Made by a program: the position numbers and the translations under genes | Source: Aphelenchoides besseyi | Taxonomy: Eukaryota > Nematoda > Chromadorea > Rhabditida > Aphelenchoididae | Assembly: GCA_024699855.1 (NCBI GenBank) | Contig: JAMPIQ010000002.1 | Coordinates: 8,556,001-8,620,000, forward strand | Reading direction: 5' to 3' | DNA length: 64,000 nt | Notes under the pieces: generated by a model | The model's input: only the letters and a program-made list of their open reading frames with translations | What the model was told of the DNA's origin: nothing | Database searches by the model: none | Shown here: one piece after another, positions 45,590 to 58,042 of the stretch | Layout: every line of letters begins with the position of its first letter | Position numbering within the stretch: the stretch's first letter is position 1

Positions 45590-46324
45590 GAAGTTCATTG
45601 GTCATGAGACGTCATGAAATTGAAAACTGCTTACTCTCAACGTCCAAAAATGATGATGAACAAATTTCTATCCGCCCCCAAGACATCGCCACTCTTTTCG
45701 TTTTGTGTTGTAAAGTTGATCATACTGTTCAGCAACGTCACCGATCGTTTCTTTCACCTTCGACGAAGAGTTGGGTGGATGATAGACGACGAAAGTCGAC
45801 ATGCACATTCTCAACTTAATGAGCGACGTGAACGAACACGTACCGAGAGAAGTTTGAGATGAAAACGACACCAAACAACGTGAAATTCATGCCAACGATG
45901 TGAACCGCCGTAAGATTGTCGCGGATAGTAACTTGAAACTATGGTTTATTTTTGTTCACTCGATCAAAGATCTTTGTTCTCTGTAACTTTTGTGCGGCAA
46001 ATGTTTATGAGTTGATCAAACATCGCGGTTGTTTTTGTTACAAATATTTTGGTAATAAAAGTCGGAGACTTGAAGTTGAATATTTCGATATTGCGATGTT
46101 TTTTGCTCAATTCGAAGGTTTAATAACAACTAAAGTACACGGCTATACATTAAAAAGTTTATTTTGGAAGCATGCAAGAGAATTGAAAATGTTTGATCAT
46201 TAACAAACGTTGAGCATTGACCGATCAACTGTTCAAGAATCAGAAATCTTGCAGAAGGCGGAGAACGTTCGGAGATCTTCAGAGGACCACAACCCGTTTG
46301 TTTCTAGTCGACTAAACTTCAGAT
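45590..46324. other. spacer between paralogous peptide genes
   Basis: About 730 bases. A + frame at 45952-46203 (VYELIKHRGCFCYKYFG...) has no motif. Nothing else is recognised. Confidence 0.35.
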
Positions 46325-46567
46325 TCAACCGCGTCCACAATTGAACGTTCCGCACAGCGTGTAGTAGGCACCGAGTCCATTTCCTCCTGCAATTTCTTCA
46401 GTTAGAACGTTCAACACAACCTTTTGATTACCTCCGACATCAAAGCCTCCGATACTCATTGGAGATATTGCGTAGTTTTGAAACTGGGCGTCCACCGTGG
46501 TAGTTGAATAGATAACTGCGATTAGCAGCAAAAAGACGAATTGCAATGCGGTAGTTGAAGTAACCAT
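46325..46567 (-). CDS. small secreted peptide, C-terminal FNCGRG family (copy 2)
   Basis: Start at 46567: MVTSTTALQFVFLLLIAVIYSTTTVDA (signal peptide), then QFQNYAISPMSIGGFDVGGN, VVLNVLTEEIAGGNG and LGAYYTLCGTFNCGRG. It shares with copy 1 the order signal peptide, QF after the cleavage point, Gly-rich stretch, and the end L-x-C-x-x-FNCGRG. An ATG at 46603 is in frame, but it lies only ~5 bases from the TATA box, so it should precede the transcription start. No intron is apparent here, unlike copy 1, whose intron splits the last motif. Confidence 0.65.
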   Translation of the reverse strand: MVTSTTALQFVFLLLIAVIYSTTTVDAQFQNYAISPMSIGGFDVGGNQKVVLNVLTEEIAGGNGLGAYYTLCGTFNCGRG

Positions 46568-46606
46568 TTTGCTTGTGCGATTTTGCGAACTTTCCTTTCC
46601 CACGGT

Positions 46607-46615
46607 GTTTATATA
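46607..46615 (-). promoter_or_regulatory. TATA box of peptide gene copy 2
   Basis: On the minus strand it reads CTATATAAA, about 40-48 bases upstream of the chosen ATG at 46567. It excludes the more upstream in-frame ATG as the usual start. Confidence 0.55.
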
Positions 46616-47548
46616 GCAACTGTGACGTAATGAGATGAAAATTCAATGCCAATTTGCAAGATAGTACCACCGCCCTTCTTCATTTCTCAGTACATTCTGT
46701 AGTGACTTTGACCCCAACGGTTGATGGCTCACGTGAACAGTGGGAAAATTGAGAGCAAGTCTGTTCGATTATGATCGCTCAATTATCAGCGTGTGAAGGT
46801 GCGCAAGAAGTTTGAGTTCGTCTTATCTTTATTATTAAAAACATACGAAATTTCGTAGAGGTTCAAATGACTGCAACCGGAGTTTTGGACACTTGAACCA
46901 ACTTTTTTTCAACAATTAAGAGCCAAAATGCAATAAACTGTTGATTGATTTGTTTTTGTGTTGAAGTCCGAAAAAGGATGATTGTGCAATGAAAAAATTG
47001 ATTAAATCAACAAAAATCTCGCTTTCCAACCGATCGTTTCAACTCGTAACAAAAGGTATTCACAGTCAAGGCTTCCGAACGTTCATACTAGAATTCTGTT
47101 TACTTGTACTCTTCAGTTTTCATTCTCAATGATCTCGAGTTCCATCACGAACAACCGTCAATGCAATTCACTGAATTGGCGTCTTATATACCCGACCGCT
47201 TTGACACGCGTCGACGTCATGAGATTGCCAAGATTGAATACGTTTCCGAATGATATCATTAAAGGAATGTGGTTCTTGTGTACTCCTGATGTAACGACCC
47301 TCGTATTTTATTTGCGCTTTAAAACAAACAAGCTATTATACATACCAAAAAACTTTGTGTTCTGAACAATTACAAGACAATTTTACAACGATGAATTTGC
47401 ATCGGCTGATGATATGAAGTGATGACGAGTAGAAGAAGCAATTAAAAAGATTTAAACGAGCAACAAAAACAAAGGGAATATAATAACAACAACTAGGCAA
47501 ATCGTAATCAAGAAGAAGTGGGAATACGCGTGTTATCCGTGAAAAAAA
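46616..47548. other. gene-poor spacer
   Basis: About 930 AT-rich bases; a + frame at 47129-47365 has no motif. It presumably holds the peptide-gene promoter and the cotransporter 3'UTR. Confidence 0.4.
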
Positions 47549-50500
47549 TCAAGCATCAGTCGTAATCACGTCATTGCCCAAACTGTTCCGAATCATAAGC
47601 ATTCGTCGAACTCCACGACTCATCTCACTGATGTACTGGTAGTAATTATCGGCCGACGCTAACCGTTCGGCTTCGTCTTCTTCACGTGGCGGTCGTGGCA
47701 AAGTGATGAGCACTAATTGGGAATCACTTGAGTTCTCTTTGATGAGAGCGTTGATTCGCATGGATGTGCGCATCTTCGATACTTTAGTTCGATCCAATGC
47801 TTTGAATTTCTTGTCAATATCGTTGACTCCAAGTTCGTTATGCGGTTTCTCGTCGTCATCTCCATCTTTCTTGCTGCAATCGAAGCAACTGAACTTATTC
47901 AACTCCTTCACTTCTACCTACCCATTTTCACTCTCTGAAGTTGTCGACCTTCCGGCTTCGCTGTTACGACGAGACGACTGGGAAAATTGGTAAATAAAAG
48001 AGCATCGGGAATTCCTACCTCCATACTACTCGTACTGATCGTTCCTTCTTTGACTTGTCGAATCAAACGAGTGCGTTCTTCCATTTGAAGAGTTCGTTGG
48101 AAAACTTCTTTGGATTCTTCAAAGTTGGAAATTTCGGCCACCAAAATGTCCGCTTTCACACGCAGTTTGTACAAGTAGTCTTGAAGTTCGGCTTTGATTT
48201 GAACGTTGTTTTCGTGTAAACCAGCGACAGCAATGATTCGAAGTTTGCAGTTACGCCACACACGATTTTGTTTCAACAAATAAGCAATCAGAACGCATAG
48301 ACCGCCGTCTTTGATAATCCAGTAAACGTCGACTTTACTGCCGTGTTGAAGTGATGGCAGTTTGCGGTTGGGAAAGTCGGTGATACCTTTTGCGACAATC
48401 AACGCCATTCCATGAGCAGAACCAACAAGTAGTTTGTCTACAAAATAAAAAGTGATTCATTACATTTAAAGTCAATTCTACCAATAAATGTGTTGTATTC
48501 CATTGAAGCTGCTCCATCTTCGGATGAATCGGTAATTGGCCAACTGAGCATCAAAGTGTTGGGTTTAAGACCACCAATTCCCACCGATTGAATCAACGTG
48601 TTCACACAACCGCGAATCTGAAAACAAGAATAAGTTGTTGGCATCTCGCCAACTAACCTGATTTTCGTTGTACAGTACAACTTTCGGGAAACCTTTGATG
48701 TTTGTATCACGCATGATGAATTCCATACGTTCTCTGATCTAAACAGAATTCAAGATAATTACAACGACTAATACAGCTATGCAACCTTAGTAGCATTATC
48801 GCAATCCTTTTGAAGACACGAATCTCCGCGAACAAATGAAACGACCAACGTCAATCCTTTGCCCGCTTTCAATTGTGAAGCCAAATGACAAAGATTGTTG
48901 AAACGAAGATCCATTTGATCTTCGCTCCAGGGCATTGAGTGCAACAGAAGCAATTGTGGACGCCAATTCTTAGCGGTTGCATTTTCGTCGATACGCATAA
49001 TCGAATATTGAGCAGTACTCAACGCCAACCCACGAAAACCATCGCCCCATTCAGTTTTGGCACTAAACATTTTAAATAAGAATATAAACCCTATTGTTCA
49101 CCCTTTGAATTCGACGTATTTGTAGATAATCAAACACAAAAGAAGCGAAATGATCGCATAGTCCCAATGTGTACTGAACATAATGAAGAAACAAAGAGCA
49201 GCGCCTAATAATGCCAAAGACCAATGGTAATACTAAAATCCGTGAATTAGTAGAGGCAAGTTTGATTAACCTTGTAACGAGGTCGCCAGTTTGGAGCTCC
49301 AAGAATCGAGTGCATAGCACAAACCTTAAAACCAAATTGCCTTCAGCTTCATGATTGTAATCCTACAATGTTAACAAAAGCGTAGCACATCAGAAAGAAG
49401 AAATCGACGACTGCTGCGATACTGTCCATAGCACCCATTAAGATTCCTAATTCAGCAATAATAGTTGTAATAATAAGCCCATAGAAAGGTTCGTTATTTT
49501 TTGTGACTTTTGCAAACGGCGCTAAAATTGGAATCACGTCGTCTTTTGCAATACTTTGAAGTAGACGTGGAGCACCTAAAATAACAATTGAATGCAATCC
49601 AACAGTCAACTCACTGCAAAGACATTGCAACGCAGCACCGAAAGTCGAAAGAAACGATCCGATTAACAGAACCCAATCAGATGGCCACGCTAATGATGCC
49701 GCAACCATACCGCCATTTAAAGATTGTCCGTATCTGAACAAATTAGATGTCATAAATAAGAAAAGTATTTACTTGTCTCTCAGTAACTCCGGATTGATTG
49801 CCCAACCGAATACCAACGCCAATGAGAAGTAGATAAAGGAAGTAGTCAATTGAGCAGCAATTGTACCTGCAGGAATCGACTTTTGCGGATTCGCCAAATC
49901 ACCGGACACTAAACGAGATTTCTGTTCAAACGGCCAAACACACCATCACTCACTATTTGTACCCGTCAGAATACCCGTGACCTATAACTTGGATTATAAA
50001 CAAAATGAAAGGAAACACACCGCCGGAAAGTAAATGGCTAAGATCAGGAAAAAACTCGTGTTGACATCTTGAAAGATTTCGGTTTTCGTGTCTGCCGGCT
50101 TTCCGTGAGTATATTCGTTTGTTTTCGGATAATCAACGTCCAAGTTTTCTAAACAAAATATTAATGATCACTTTCAATAGCTTACTCAGTAAATTGTCGT
50201 GACCGAATCCGGGAAATCCGTTGACGCAACGAATATGATCGAGACGTTCGAAAAGTTCCGCTTTCACCGGATCGTCAGTACAAGTTGAGTTTTTACAACT
50301 TAACGCGTCCAAAAGCATCGGGTTTGAGGCGTTGCAATAGAGACAAACATTAGACATCGATTCACCTTCGGGCATAAACGCTTTGGCTTGCAACAAGTGA
50401 TGATCGATCATACAGATTCTGAAGCATTAACGATTTGATTTTATTAGTTAGTTAACAGTACCGTTGACCAGCGTCCGGATTCAAAGTCTTCTCGATTCCT

Positions 50501-51456
50501 CCAGCATAGCATGCAAGAATTGAACAGATAACACAAACCAAAGAAACCGGAGCCAGCATTTGAACGAACTTAACGCCCATAGCAACAATCAGAAATTCGA
50601 TGATGATTAAGATTGTGGCATAAATACGTAGATTGTTTGACATTGCTCCGAATGGCCCCGTATCAGTGTGAGCTTCATGGCCACCGATTGTCAAGCCCGG
50701 AAATATGTACAGCTAAGGCACAAATGAAGTGAATTTTAAGGAAGGAGAACACGCACCAGTAGAATCTCAACACCACCAACCAAATACATTGCTGTCGCAA
50801 CTGTATTTGCTAAGTAGAACAAAATTCCAACTGCACTTCCGAATTCTTTGCCCAAATTCCGACTGATCATGAAATACGCACCACCACTTTGAACTTCGCC
50901 ATTAGTTGCAACTGCTGAGACACTGATACACGTTAAAAAGGTCTGAAACCAACGAATATGTGACTTTGATTGTCACGTTCGAACTCACGCAAAAACAGCA
51001 AATGAATAGCATAAGAAATGTTTGACCGATTCCGGCCACTCCAACGCACCATGCCAATCGAATAAAAAGAGTAACGCCTACAGATTTCAATAAATATTCG
51101 TTTAGAATAACCGACTCTCTTACCAAGAATATGTTGAATGGTTGGAAGATAGACGCCCAATAAGACGCCCAAGTTCGCTGCACCAGAACCATGACCTCCA
51201 CCGCCCTGAAGTTTCCGTTTATTTCGATCATAAATTCACTTGAACTCACTTTTCGCTGTTTGCTGATCTCTCGTTCTAATGGACCGGGAGTCGTGTAGCC
51301 ACCAAAGACGTTGCCCAGTGACTTCTCTTCGTAAAGCGCGTCGACTTTGTTCGTACTATGATGATTTCGAAAAGATTCACGGAAACTCGACCCGAAACCG
51401 CCATTTTCCTCTGAACGATGTCGATGAGGTAAGATATGAAAACGAACTCGAGGCAT
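47549..51456 (-). CDS. kcc: K-Cl cotransporter (SLC12A4-7 / KCC family)
   Basis: Starts [20 protein letters not shown] at 51456 and ends [13 protein letters not shown]. Landmarks: [18 protein letters not shown] (TM1), [57 protein letters not shown], and a Cys-rich large extracellular loop ([22 protein letters not shown]) between the TM5/TM6-type segments, as in KCCs rather than NKCCs. Then [19 protein letters not shown], the NWRPRYKYYHW motif, EWGDGFRGL, the cytosolic SLC12 domain ([45 protein letters not shown]) and a C-terminus with [11 protein letters not shown]. It couples K+ and Cl- efflux, for volume and neuronal chloride control. About 18 short introns. The KCC subtype cannot be assigned by eye. 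Confidence 0.94.
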
Positions 51457-51834
51457 TTTTGATTAATGACTCGGAAGGAATACCAACACAAATAATCGCA
51501 AATTTTTCAACCTCCTGATTAAACGCTCTAACCCTCTCGGGTTATGGCGTTTACACAATAAGAGCGGAATGCGGCAAAACAAAAGCAATCGGATGGTGAA
51601 TGGCGCGCTGATAAGCTTCAATCGGAATATGCACTTAAACTAGAGAACTACGTGGTCCTGTAACTTCGAAGTACGCAACGAAAAAACATTTGATAAACGA
51701 CAACTACTGTTCAAGCGAGTCGCCGTGAACACTCTTTTTTGTGATTATCAAAGACAAAAAGGAAACTTTTCAACAAACCGATGGAAATGAACCCACAATG
51801 CAACATAAACTATTTTGTTAATGCCGTTTAAATA
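51457..51834. other. cotransporter upstream region
   Basis: About 380 bases, no gene. Acceptor-like and AT-rich sequence only. Confidence 0.35.
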
Positions 51835-52884
51835 TTAAAGTAACAAACCGGCCGACAGAAGTTTGGAGCCTTCGGCATCGAGATGTGGTCCAGTCGCTCC
51901 ATTAGATTTTATTGGTGGCAGTCGAAATTCCAAATCGCTCGCCTGTTCAATGGCATTCGCCGGAATGACTTGAAATCGACGACCATCAGCGGTTGGCATA
52001 ACACTAAAGCAAGTTGTTATAACAAAGCAATGACGAAGCAACACGACTAATGGCCATCAAAATTAAAAGGTTGAAATCAATAAACTCAAAGTTCATCACC
52101 GAGTCATCGTCTTTAGTCACAAGCCAAACAAACTCGATGAGCAAAAAATCAAAAGCAAATCAAAATTTCGAAGCCAAACATCTCGTCAAATAAACGGGGC
52201 AGTCGGGGAAAATGGACGGCTATAAACGTTTACAAGTTCATAGGTGGGGCAATCGCGATTCGTCCCGCACCATTTCATTACGTTGCAACAACAAAAAGCT
52301 TTCTGTCTTGGCATCATGGGTGTTCCGCGAAATGCCCCACAGTCTAATGCATGTCCAGACGTCTTATTATGAAATCCAAAGTAGTTGAATAAACGGAAAA
52401 GAATAACAAATCCGCCTCCCATTGAGTTGCATTGAACCAACCAACATCTGGAAGCCGTTCAAACACCCGATGTCCCTCGGACACCTTCGACTGACGCGGC
52501 TGTTTTGTGGATCGGAAAGCTGCGCGCGCATTTCAATTCGCGCTCATTTTTCAAACAATAAAGACCATGAATTGGATAAACGAACAATACAACAGGACTA
52601 TCAAATGACAACCAAAACAAACACTTCGAAATTTCATCACTCACCCTCTCCGGAAGATTGAACCGGCGGTTTGTTGTTGGAATTGCTGCAAACAAACAAA
52701 TTAGTAAGAACAGGACTATTTCGCGATTTTCGAGTACATCGACTTTCGGTATCGATTTTTGGTCTGCGGATCTAATTTCAGCAAAAAAGTAAACAGAACT
52801 TACGCTCCATCAGTTGCCGGAGACTGATCCTGAGCGGAGTCGTGAACTTTGCTTTTCATGAAGACTTTGCCGAAGATACCCTTT
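51835..52884 (-). CDS. unrecognised protein, incomplete model
   Basis: Three likely exons. One starts after an acceptor at 52885-52890: KGIFGKVFMKSKVHDSAQDQ, SPATDGA; it splices to NSNNKPPVQSSGE (about 52630-52681). The last reads VMPTADGRRFQVIPANAIEQ, ASDLEFRLPPIKSNGATGPHL, ending SKLLSAGLLL at 51835. The reading from 52620 to 52045 is unclear. An open frame at 52186-52440 (CGAFRGTPMMPRQKAFCCCNV, KWCGTNRDCP, Cys-rich) may be an inner exon. The true 5' end is not found; an ATG at 52859 is in frame. No family is recognised. Confidence 0.4.
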
Positions 52885-52890
52885 CTGAAA

Positions 52891-53960
52891 ACAGTTCCAT
52901 TAATCGACTAACACCATAGAAGGCATTCTGATGTCAAACAGAAAAGATTTTGTTCCAAAAATCCTCGCGTTCCATGAATATTGTGATCATGTGAATGGAC
53001 GCGTGTGTTTCAGTGAAAGTGAAAACAATCAGATCAGTGATCATTGAGAACTCGAAGTCCGAATTATGATAATAAGCAGTTTGTGCTTCTGGAAACTCGA
53101 ACAACGCTCCAACAATCGGACGCATTTTAATCGGATTTCAGTCCTAACCGTTTGATTTCAATTCGCTCGAAAAGCGCCAATTTCCATAACCAGCAGTGTG
53201 CCAACGGTCATCAAGAACAACGACAATAAGTGCGCAAAGCCGAATACCCTCGTTGCGGTTCGATATCCAAAGATAACGGGTCGAACGCAATGACGAAAAC
53301 TGAATTGCTACGCCGACTGATTGGAAAAACCGCCGTTCACGACGTTTCGTGTGTGAGATCGCTGACGGCGAGATTCCGAATTTTTTGGCATTTTGAGAAA
53401 ACGCGCACACTTCTTGAAGATACCCAGCAACAAAATTGGACTGTTTACTGCGCATCAAAGTTACGCGACCTCGGTCAAAATTGCGCGGCTCAACTCAATG
53501 TCCGATCAAATACACGTCACCGCAATCAACGGAAATCCACGTAACAAACCGATTGAACAACTTCCGGTGCCTTGAAATCAACTTGTTCAACGTGCTGAAC
53601 TTTCACAACAACAAAAACAACTCATCGGACAACACAACTAAATGCGGGGGAGTAAAGTTGTTGAAATGACGGTGTCTCGTGAATTCTTACACTCCTCACA
53701 TTAATATCAAACACTATCGGACGCCAAATTTGCGCACAGTTGATCTTCGATTCATTGCCGGACGTTAACTTTTAAAAACGAAACAGTAAAAAGACCGAGT
53801 GTCTAACCTTTCATTAGCCGTTGTAATGAAGATTGAAACTTGAAAACTTTGGAGAACGCAACGCGATGAGCAAAATATCCATTTCTTCGATCGATTGTCC
53901 TGCTAACCGGCTGTGCAGAATCCGTTCACATTTAATTGCTTCTCCCTTTGATCTTATATC
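52891..53960. other. spacer, no gene supported
   Basis: Minus frames at 52934-53125 and 53144-53458 could hold upstream exons of the previous gene, but phases and motifs give no support. + frames at 53230-53669 shadow them. No repeat or RNA gene is recognised. Confidence 0.35.
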
Positions 53961-55051
53961 ATGACATCACCAACGGATACCAACGAGATGAAGACTGAGC
54001 AAAGTGAGTTGATTGCAGCCAAAGAGCCATTGAACGATTGGTTTCAGTGATACAAAGCTCTTGGTCCGCTCTCCTTGCCAAATGCATGTTCGAGAATGGC
54101 GTGAATCCAACTAAAATATTGGATCGGAATACGAATTCAGCATTCCAATTCGCAACAAATTGCATAAATCGAGTTGTCGATAAATTGAAGATTGTTATTG
54201 AAAAATCGGTTCAACTTCCTAACAAACAAGCACACGACTTGAACTCTGAGCGATCTACGACTACTTTTTCAACGTCAATTTCGTTCCGTCATTGGCCATC
54301 GATTGATCGTTTATCCAAAACGCGTCCTATCGTGACCTTTGTCGCCGGAGGATGGAAACCCCAGTATTCGGAGCACATCACTTTCATTCAAATCCAAGGT
54401 CTAAGCGTTGTGGATATGATCGATCAGGTAAACATTAGCTGATCAGATGAACGAAACTTTTCAGGTCGATTTCAACGAAAGTGACTGGTCAAGAATTCAA
54501 ATCATGCTCATTCTCTGCGACTTAAGTTGGGCGTTAGTCGGACACTTTTCAACTTTTGAAAAACTACTCGGTAAACTGGCACAGAAGGCTATGAATGCAA
54601 AAATCTGCATCTGTAAAATTCCATCAATTTGCAATGAAGGAGTTTGGCCAGAGAAACTCTTCCGAATCAGCAACTTCAACTACAAACTTCAGACGTTTGT
54701 TTAACGCAATTGGGATCTTGATAGTTGTTTTTTCAGAATGCAACATTGCAGTTATCATCCGACTATTGAAGTTTGGGAAATCGACAAGTAAGTTGACGGC
54801 CAACCAGCTTTTGAGTCACAGCTTCTGTTTAAGCATTGTGGAAGAACTTAATGCTCAAGTTCTTCGTTTGGAGCCACAATACTTGAAACCAAAACATGCT
54901 AAGATTGTAGCGGTAAGTAGAACCGAAAGATGTCTTAATTGGCTGACGGTTTTAGGCCAAACTTATTGAGCGTTTGGAAGCGATGGCTATAGAAATGAAT
55001 TTGATTTCAAAAGACAAAGAGTCAACAGACAATCAAGAGCAAGCATTGTAG
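53961..55051 (+). CDS. conserved-looking cytosolic protein, unrecognised
   Basis: Six exons join in frame with clean short introns. First exon MTSPTDTNEMKTEQS, then VIQSSWSALLAKCMFENGVN, RPIVTFVAGGWKPQYSEHI, TFIQIQGLSVVDMIDQ, VDFNESDWSRIQIMLILCDL, STFEKLLGKLAQKAMNAKICIC, NEGVWPEKLFRISNFN, then YHPTIEVWEIDKHIVEELN-type helices (NAQVLRLEPQYLKPKHAKIV, AAKLIERLEAMAIEMN), ending EQAL at 55051. The centre alternates hydrophobic strands and helices (an alpha/beta look), with TFVAGGW and ICKIP as strand-like blocks. No signal peptide or membrane segment. The consistent splicing makes it a real gene; the family is unknown to me. Confidence 0.65.
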
Positions 55052-55936
55052 ACGTCGATCTAAACACGTCAATGATGGCCGAGGATAATACACGGTCTGT
55101 GAATTATAAGTCGTGGATGGGAACGACGGAGTGTAAATTTGTTTGTAACTTTGTTTTAAATAAATTACCAAAGTTGTTTGGCTAATAGAAACAAGACCAA
55201 TTAGTGAAAGCTCACTTACCGTTTCTCAGTCATGTTGCAATTGCGTTTCCCGACTTCGACCTCGGAGTATACAGCCAGAAAGCAAAACTAGTGAGTCGTT
55301 TCAAGAGAATTGAACTGACAAGTTTGGGGATTTGCTGCGTCGAGTTGATTGTTAGTTGTGCTTTTGATCGATAGTCTTGCTCTTAATTTCGAATTCAAAT
55401 CCTTTTGGTTTGAAGCCCAACGAGTTTGTTGACTTTGCGTCGAAAACAAAAAGGAACTTTCTCGCAACTCTTATTCTGATAATCTCTTGCTTCTTGTCTT
55501 GCGATCAATTTGCATTTTGTCGACAGTTCGATGTTTTTCTGGCTTTTTGCATTTTCTGTGAAAACAATTCGATGACACGAAAACATCTCCACAAGTACAG
55601 TTAATTGGAGCGAAATGAGGTCGTCGGATTGGTTGAATTGGCATCCAGGAAGTTGAACAGTGAGTGAACGGACGTTGTAATGTCAACAACAGAGTCTGAA
55701 GATTTTCGACGAACAAAACGGAAAGAAACGTGACGAGTAAAAAGCACGTCGATTCGTGGAACGTTAATGTAACGGTGATCGGCGAACGGCGCAAATGACG
55801 ACTTAACTGCTTTCCAACCCCCGCCTTTCGTTCATCAATTTAGTTTGCCCAACTCGATCTTAGTTTATAATGAATTGATCGGTGACTGCGTGGTTTTGCT
55901 GTTTGTTGTGACTAGAAGCTCAACTGAACAAGTGGA
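55052..55936. other. spacer upstream of tyrosinase
   Basis: About 880 bases. Overlapping frames at 55377-55604 (+) and 55395-55794 (-) have no motifs. AATAAA near 55161 (aaataaatta) fits the previous gene's 3' end. Confidence 0.4.
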
Positions 55937-57913
55937 ATGTTGCAAATCCGATTTCTGTTGATCTTTTCGTTCGGACTTATTCTTGCGGTTCATGGAGTAG
56001 AAAATGGCTGGATCAACAAGTACTTCCGAGTTCATCATCGAGCTCATACAAAGGTTCGGGCCGTGCTTTTCGTCCCATAAAATAATGTTTAGGTCAACTT
56101 CTCGTGCTCCAAGAACCGAACGATGTGTGAACGTCCAAGTAAGTGAATAAGCGAAATAAATCCAATAAGTTTAGTCTTTCAGGCGAAAGTGCAGAGTATC
56201 TGGCGACCGTTCAGTGGCCGAAAAAAATCCGTAAATATCTCGGTTGTATGAATTTGACGTGCGTTTGTCCAGCTTATCACGGTCAGTTATTACGAAAAAC
56301 TTCTCAACGAACAGTCTGCTTTTCGCTTTACAACATCGAACTGATCATCGATTAACATGAACTAATTCATGAGACTAATTAATAATTACTCTCTTAATTC
56401 AAACATAAAATACGGCGTACATCATCAGCGCTTGGATTTTCAGGAACAGTAAAAGACGGGCAATGTCATCTACCAGACGGAAAAATTCTCCAAAAAGCGA
56501 TACGAAAAGAGTTTCGACAGCTTACACCAGAAGAGCGTGAAGCTTATGTGGTTGGTAATCAATTAGCGCTTAGAAAACAACATTTACAGGGCATGATGAA
56601 TGCTATGCAACAAGACGGGACTTATCGTCAAATTGGTCGAATCCACAGAGCTGCCGGTGTACATAGTGGACCTTCTTTTTTTCCAGTAAGTTGTAACATA
56701 TTGGCCAACATCAGTTGTATTTTAGTGGCACAGAGAATTTGTTAAACGAGCAGAATTTGTGTTTCGCCTGTACAATCCCGACCTTGTGATCCCATATTGG
56801 GATTCAACACTCGAAAGTTATTTGCCCAATCCCGGAGACTCAATAATGTTCAGTCGTTATCTGATGGGAGAGCCTGATGAAAGCGGGGATGTCTACAACA
56901 GCCCATTTGTTAATTTTACGACATTAGACAACAGACCGACATTCAATCGTCAACTTGGTAATCAAGAAGACGGCGAAATGGTTAGTGAGACACGAATCGA
57001 ATGGACATTGAAACAAACAAAAATCAATCGAGTTCTGGCTTATTCAATGCCGCTTATGGTAGAAACAAACCGAGTTTTTAGTGATAATGCCAACTTTATA
57101 GGGCTGCAAAGACTACATCATGGATGATAGATTCTTGGAGTTCACTCACGACTACGTTCATTACTACATCAATGGTCTGTGATCATTACAAAGCAAACAA
57201 ATAGAGAAATGTTAAGGTGATATGGAAGATCGAACAACATCGTCGAATGATCCGCTTTTCTTTTTGCATCATTCTTTTATCGACAGCATTTGGGAATTGT
57301 GGCGATTAAAACAACAAGTAAACGAAAACACTCGAGAATCACGTAGTTGATACATTTTAGACTCGTAAACAACGTGAAAACGAATATCCAATCGATGATA
57401 TTGAATGTATGCCGCCATGGCACTTTAAAGCTGCCAAACTTCCTTTGCTGTATCCGTTTCGTAATGTCGATGGCCTTTCCAACAAGTACACGGACAACTT
57501 ATGGGAATACGCACCACGACCAAGTTGCAAAAAAGCATCAGACGAATGCAAATCAGAGTGATTGGCTGACTATATAAACTTGCGATAACACTCAATTTTA
57601 TAGGTTCCTATTCTGCGATACTGAAAGCCAACCAGAGAAACCGCACTGCGTGGCCAAAGTTCGTGACAATGGAAATTGTACAGGTTTCGAATGGTCCACG
57701 GAGATTTGCTACGAAGGTCGTTGTGTTGATGGAAAATGCAAGAACATTGAAATACCAGCTAGGGTCAACGACGTAAACGGCCAATTCATGAACAATCCCG
57801 ACGAACTGCCTCTCAAATCAATCACTAAATCCAAAACTCAAAGACCCTTAATTTTTGAGATTTTGGACGTGAAAGAAGTAACACCGAACAAGAAGATCTC
57901 CCGTTTTATGTAG
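55937..57913 (+). CDS. secreted tyrosinase / type-3 copper oxidase
   Basis: Start at 55937: MLQIRFLLIFSFGLILAVHG is a signal peptide. A Cys-bearing N-terminal part follows (NFSCSKNRTMCERP, YLGCMNLTCVCPAYHG), then EFRQLTPEER, QHLQGMMNAMQQDGTYRQI. CuA is IHRAAGVHSGPSFFPWHREFVKRAE; the middle has DLVIPYWDSTLESYLP. CuB is HDYVHYYING then SSNDPLFFLHHSFIDSIWELWR. All expected copper-binding histidines of both sites are visible except the first CuA one, whose position I could not fix. The C-terminus has CDTESQPEKPHC, NCTGFEWSTEICYEGRCVDGKCK and an extended tail. It should oxidise phenols to quinones outside the cell, for cuticle or eggshell cross-linking. About nine exons; the intron near 56290-56443 is the longest. 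Confidence 0.9.
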
Positions 57914-58042
57914 CACTTTTTGTATTAAACTTGTTTTACGTGACAAAAAGAAAATCTTATGGTTAGATTACAGAACAAGTTTATTAAAAGTATATACGAT
58001 TATGTTTCCTTCCAATACCCGTTAGGATTTGTAACCGTTGAA

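Noticed and set aside
46568..46603. Upstream ATG (46603) as the start of the second peptide gene
   Set aside because: It sits right beside the TATA box, so it should lie upstream of transcription.
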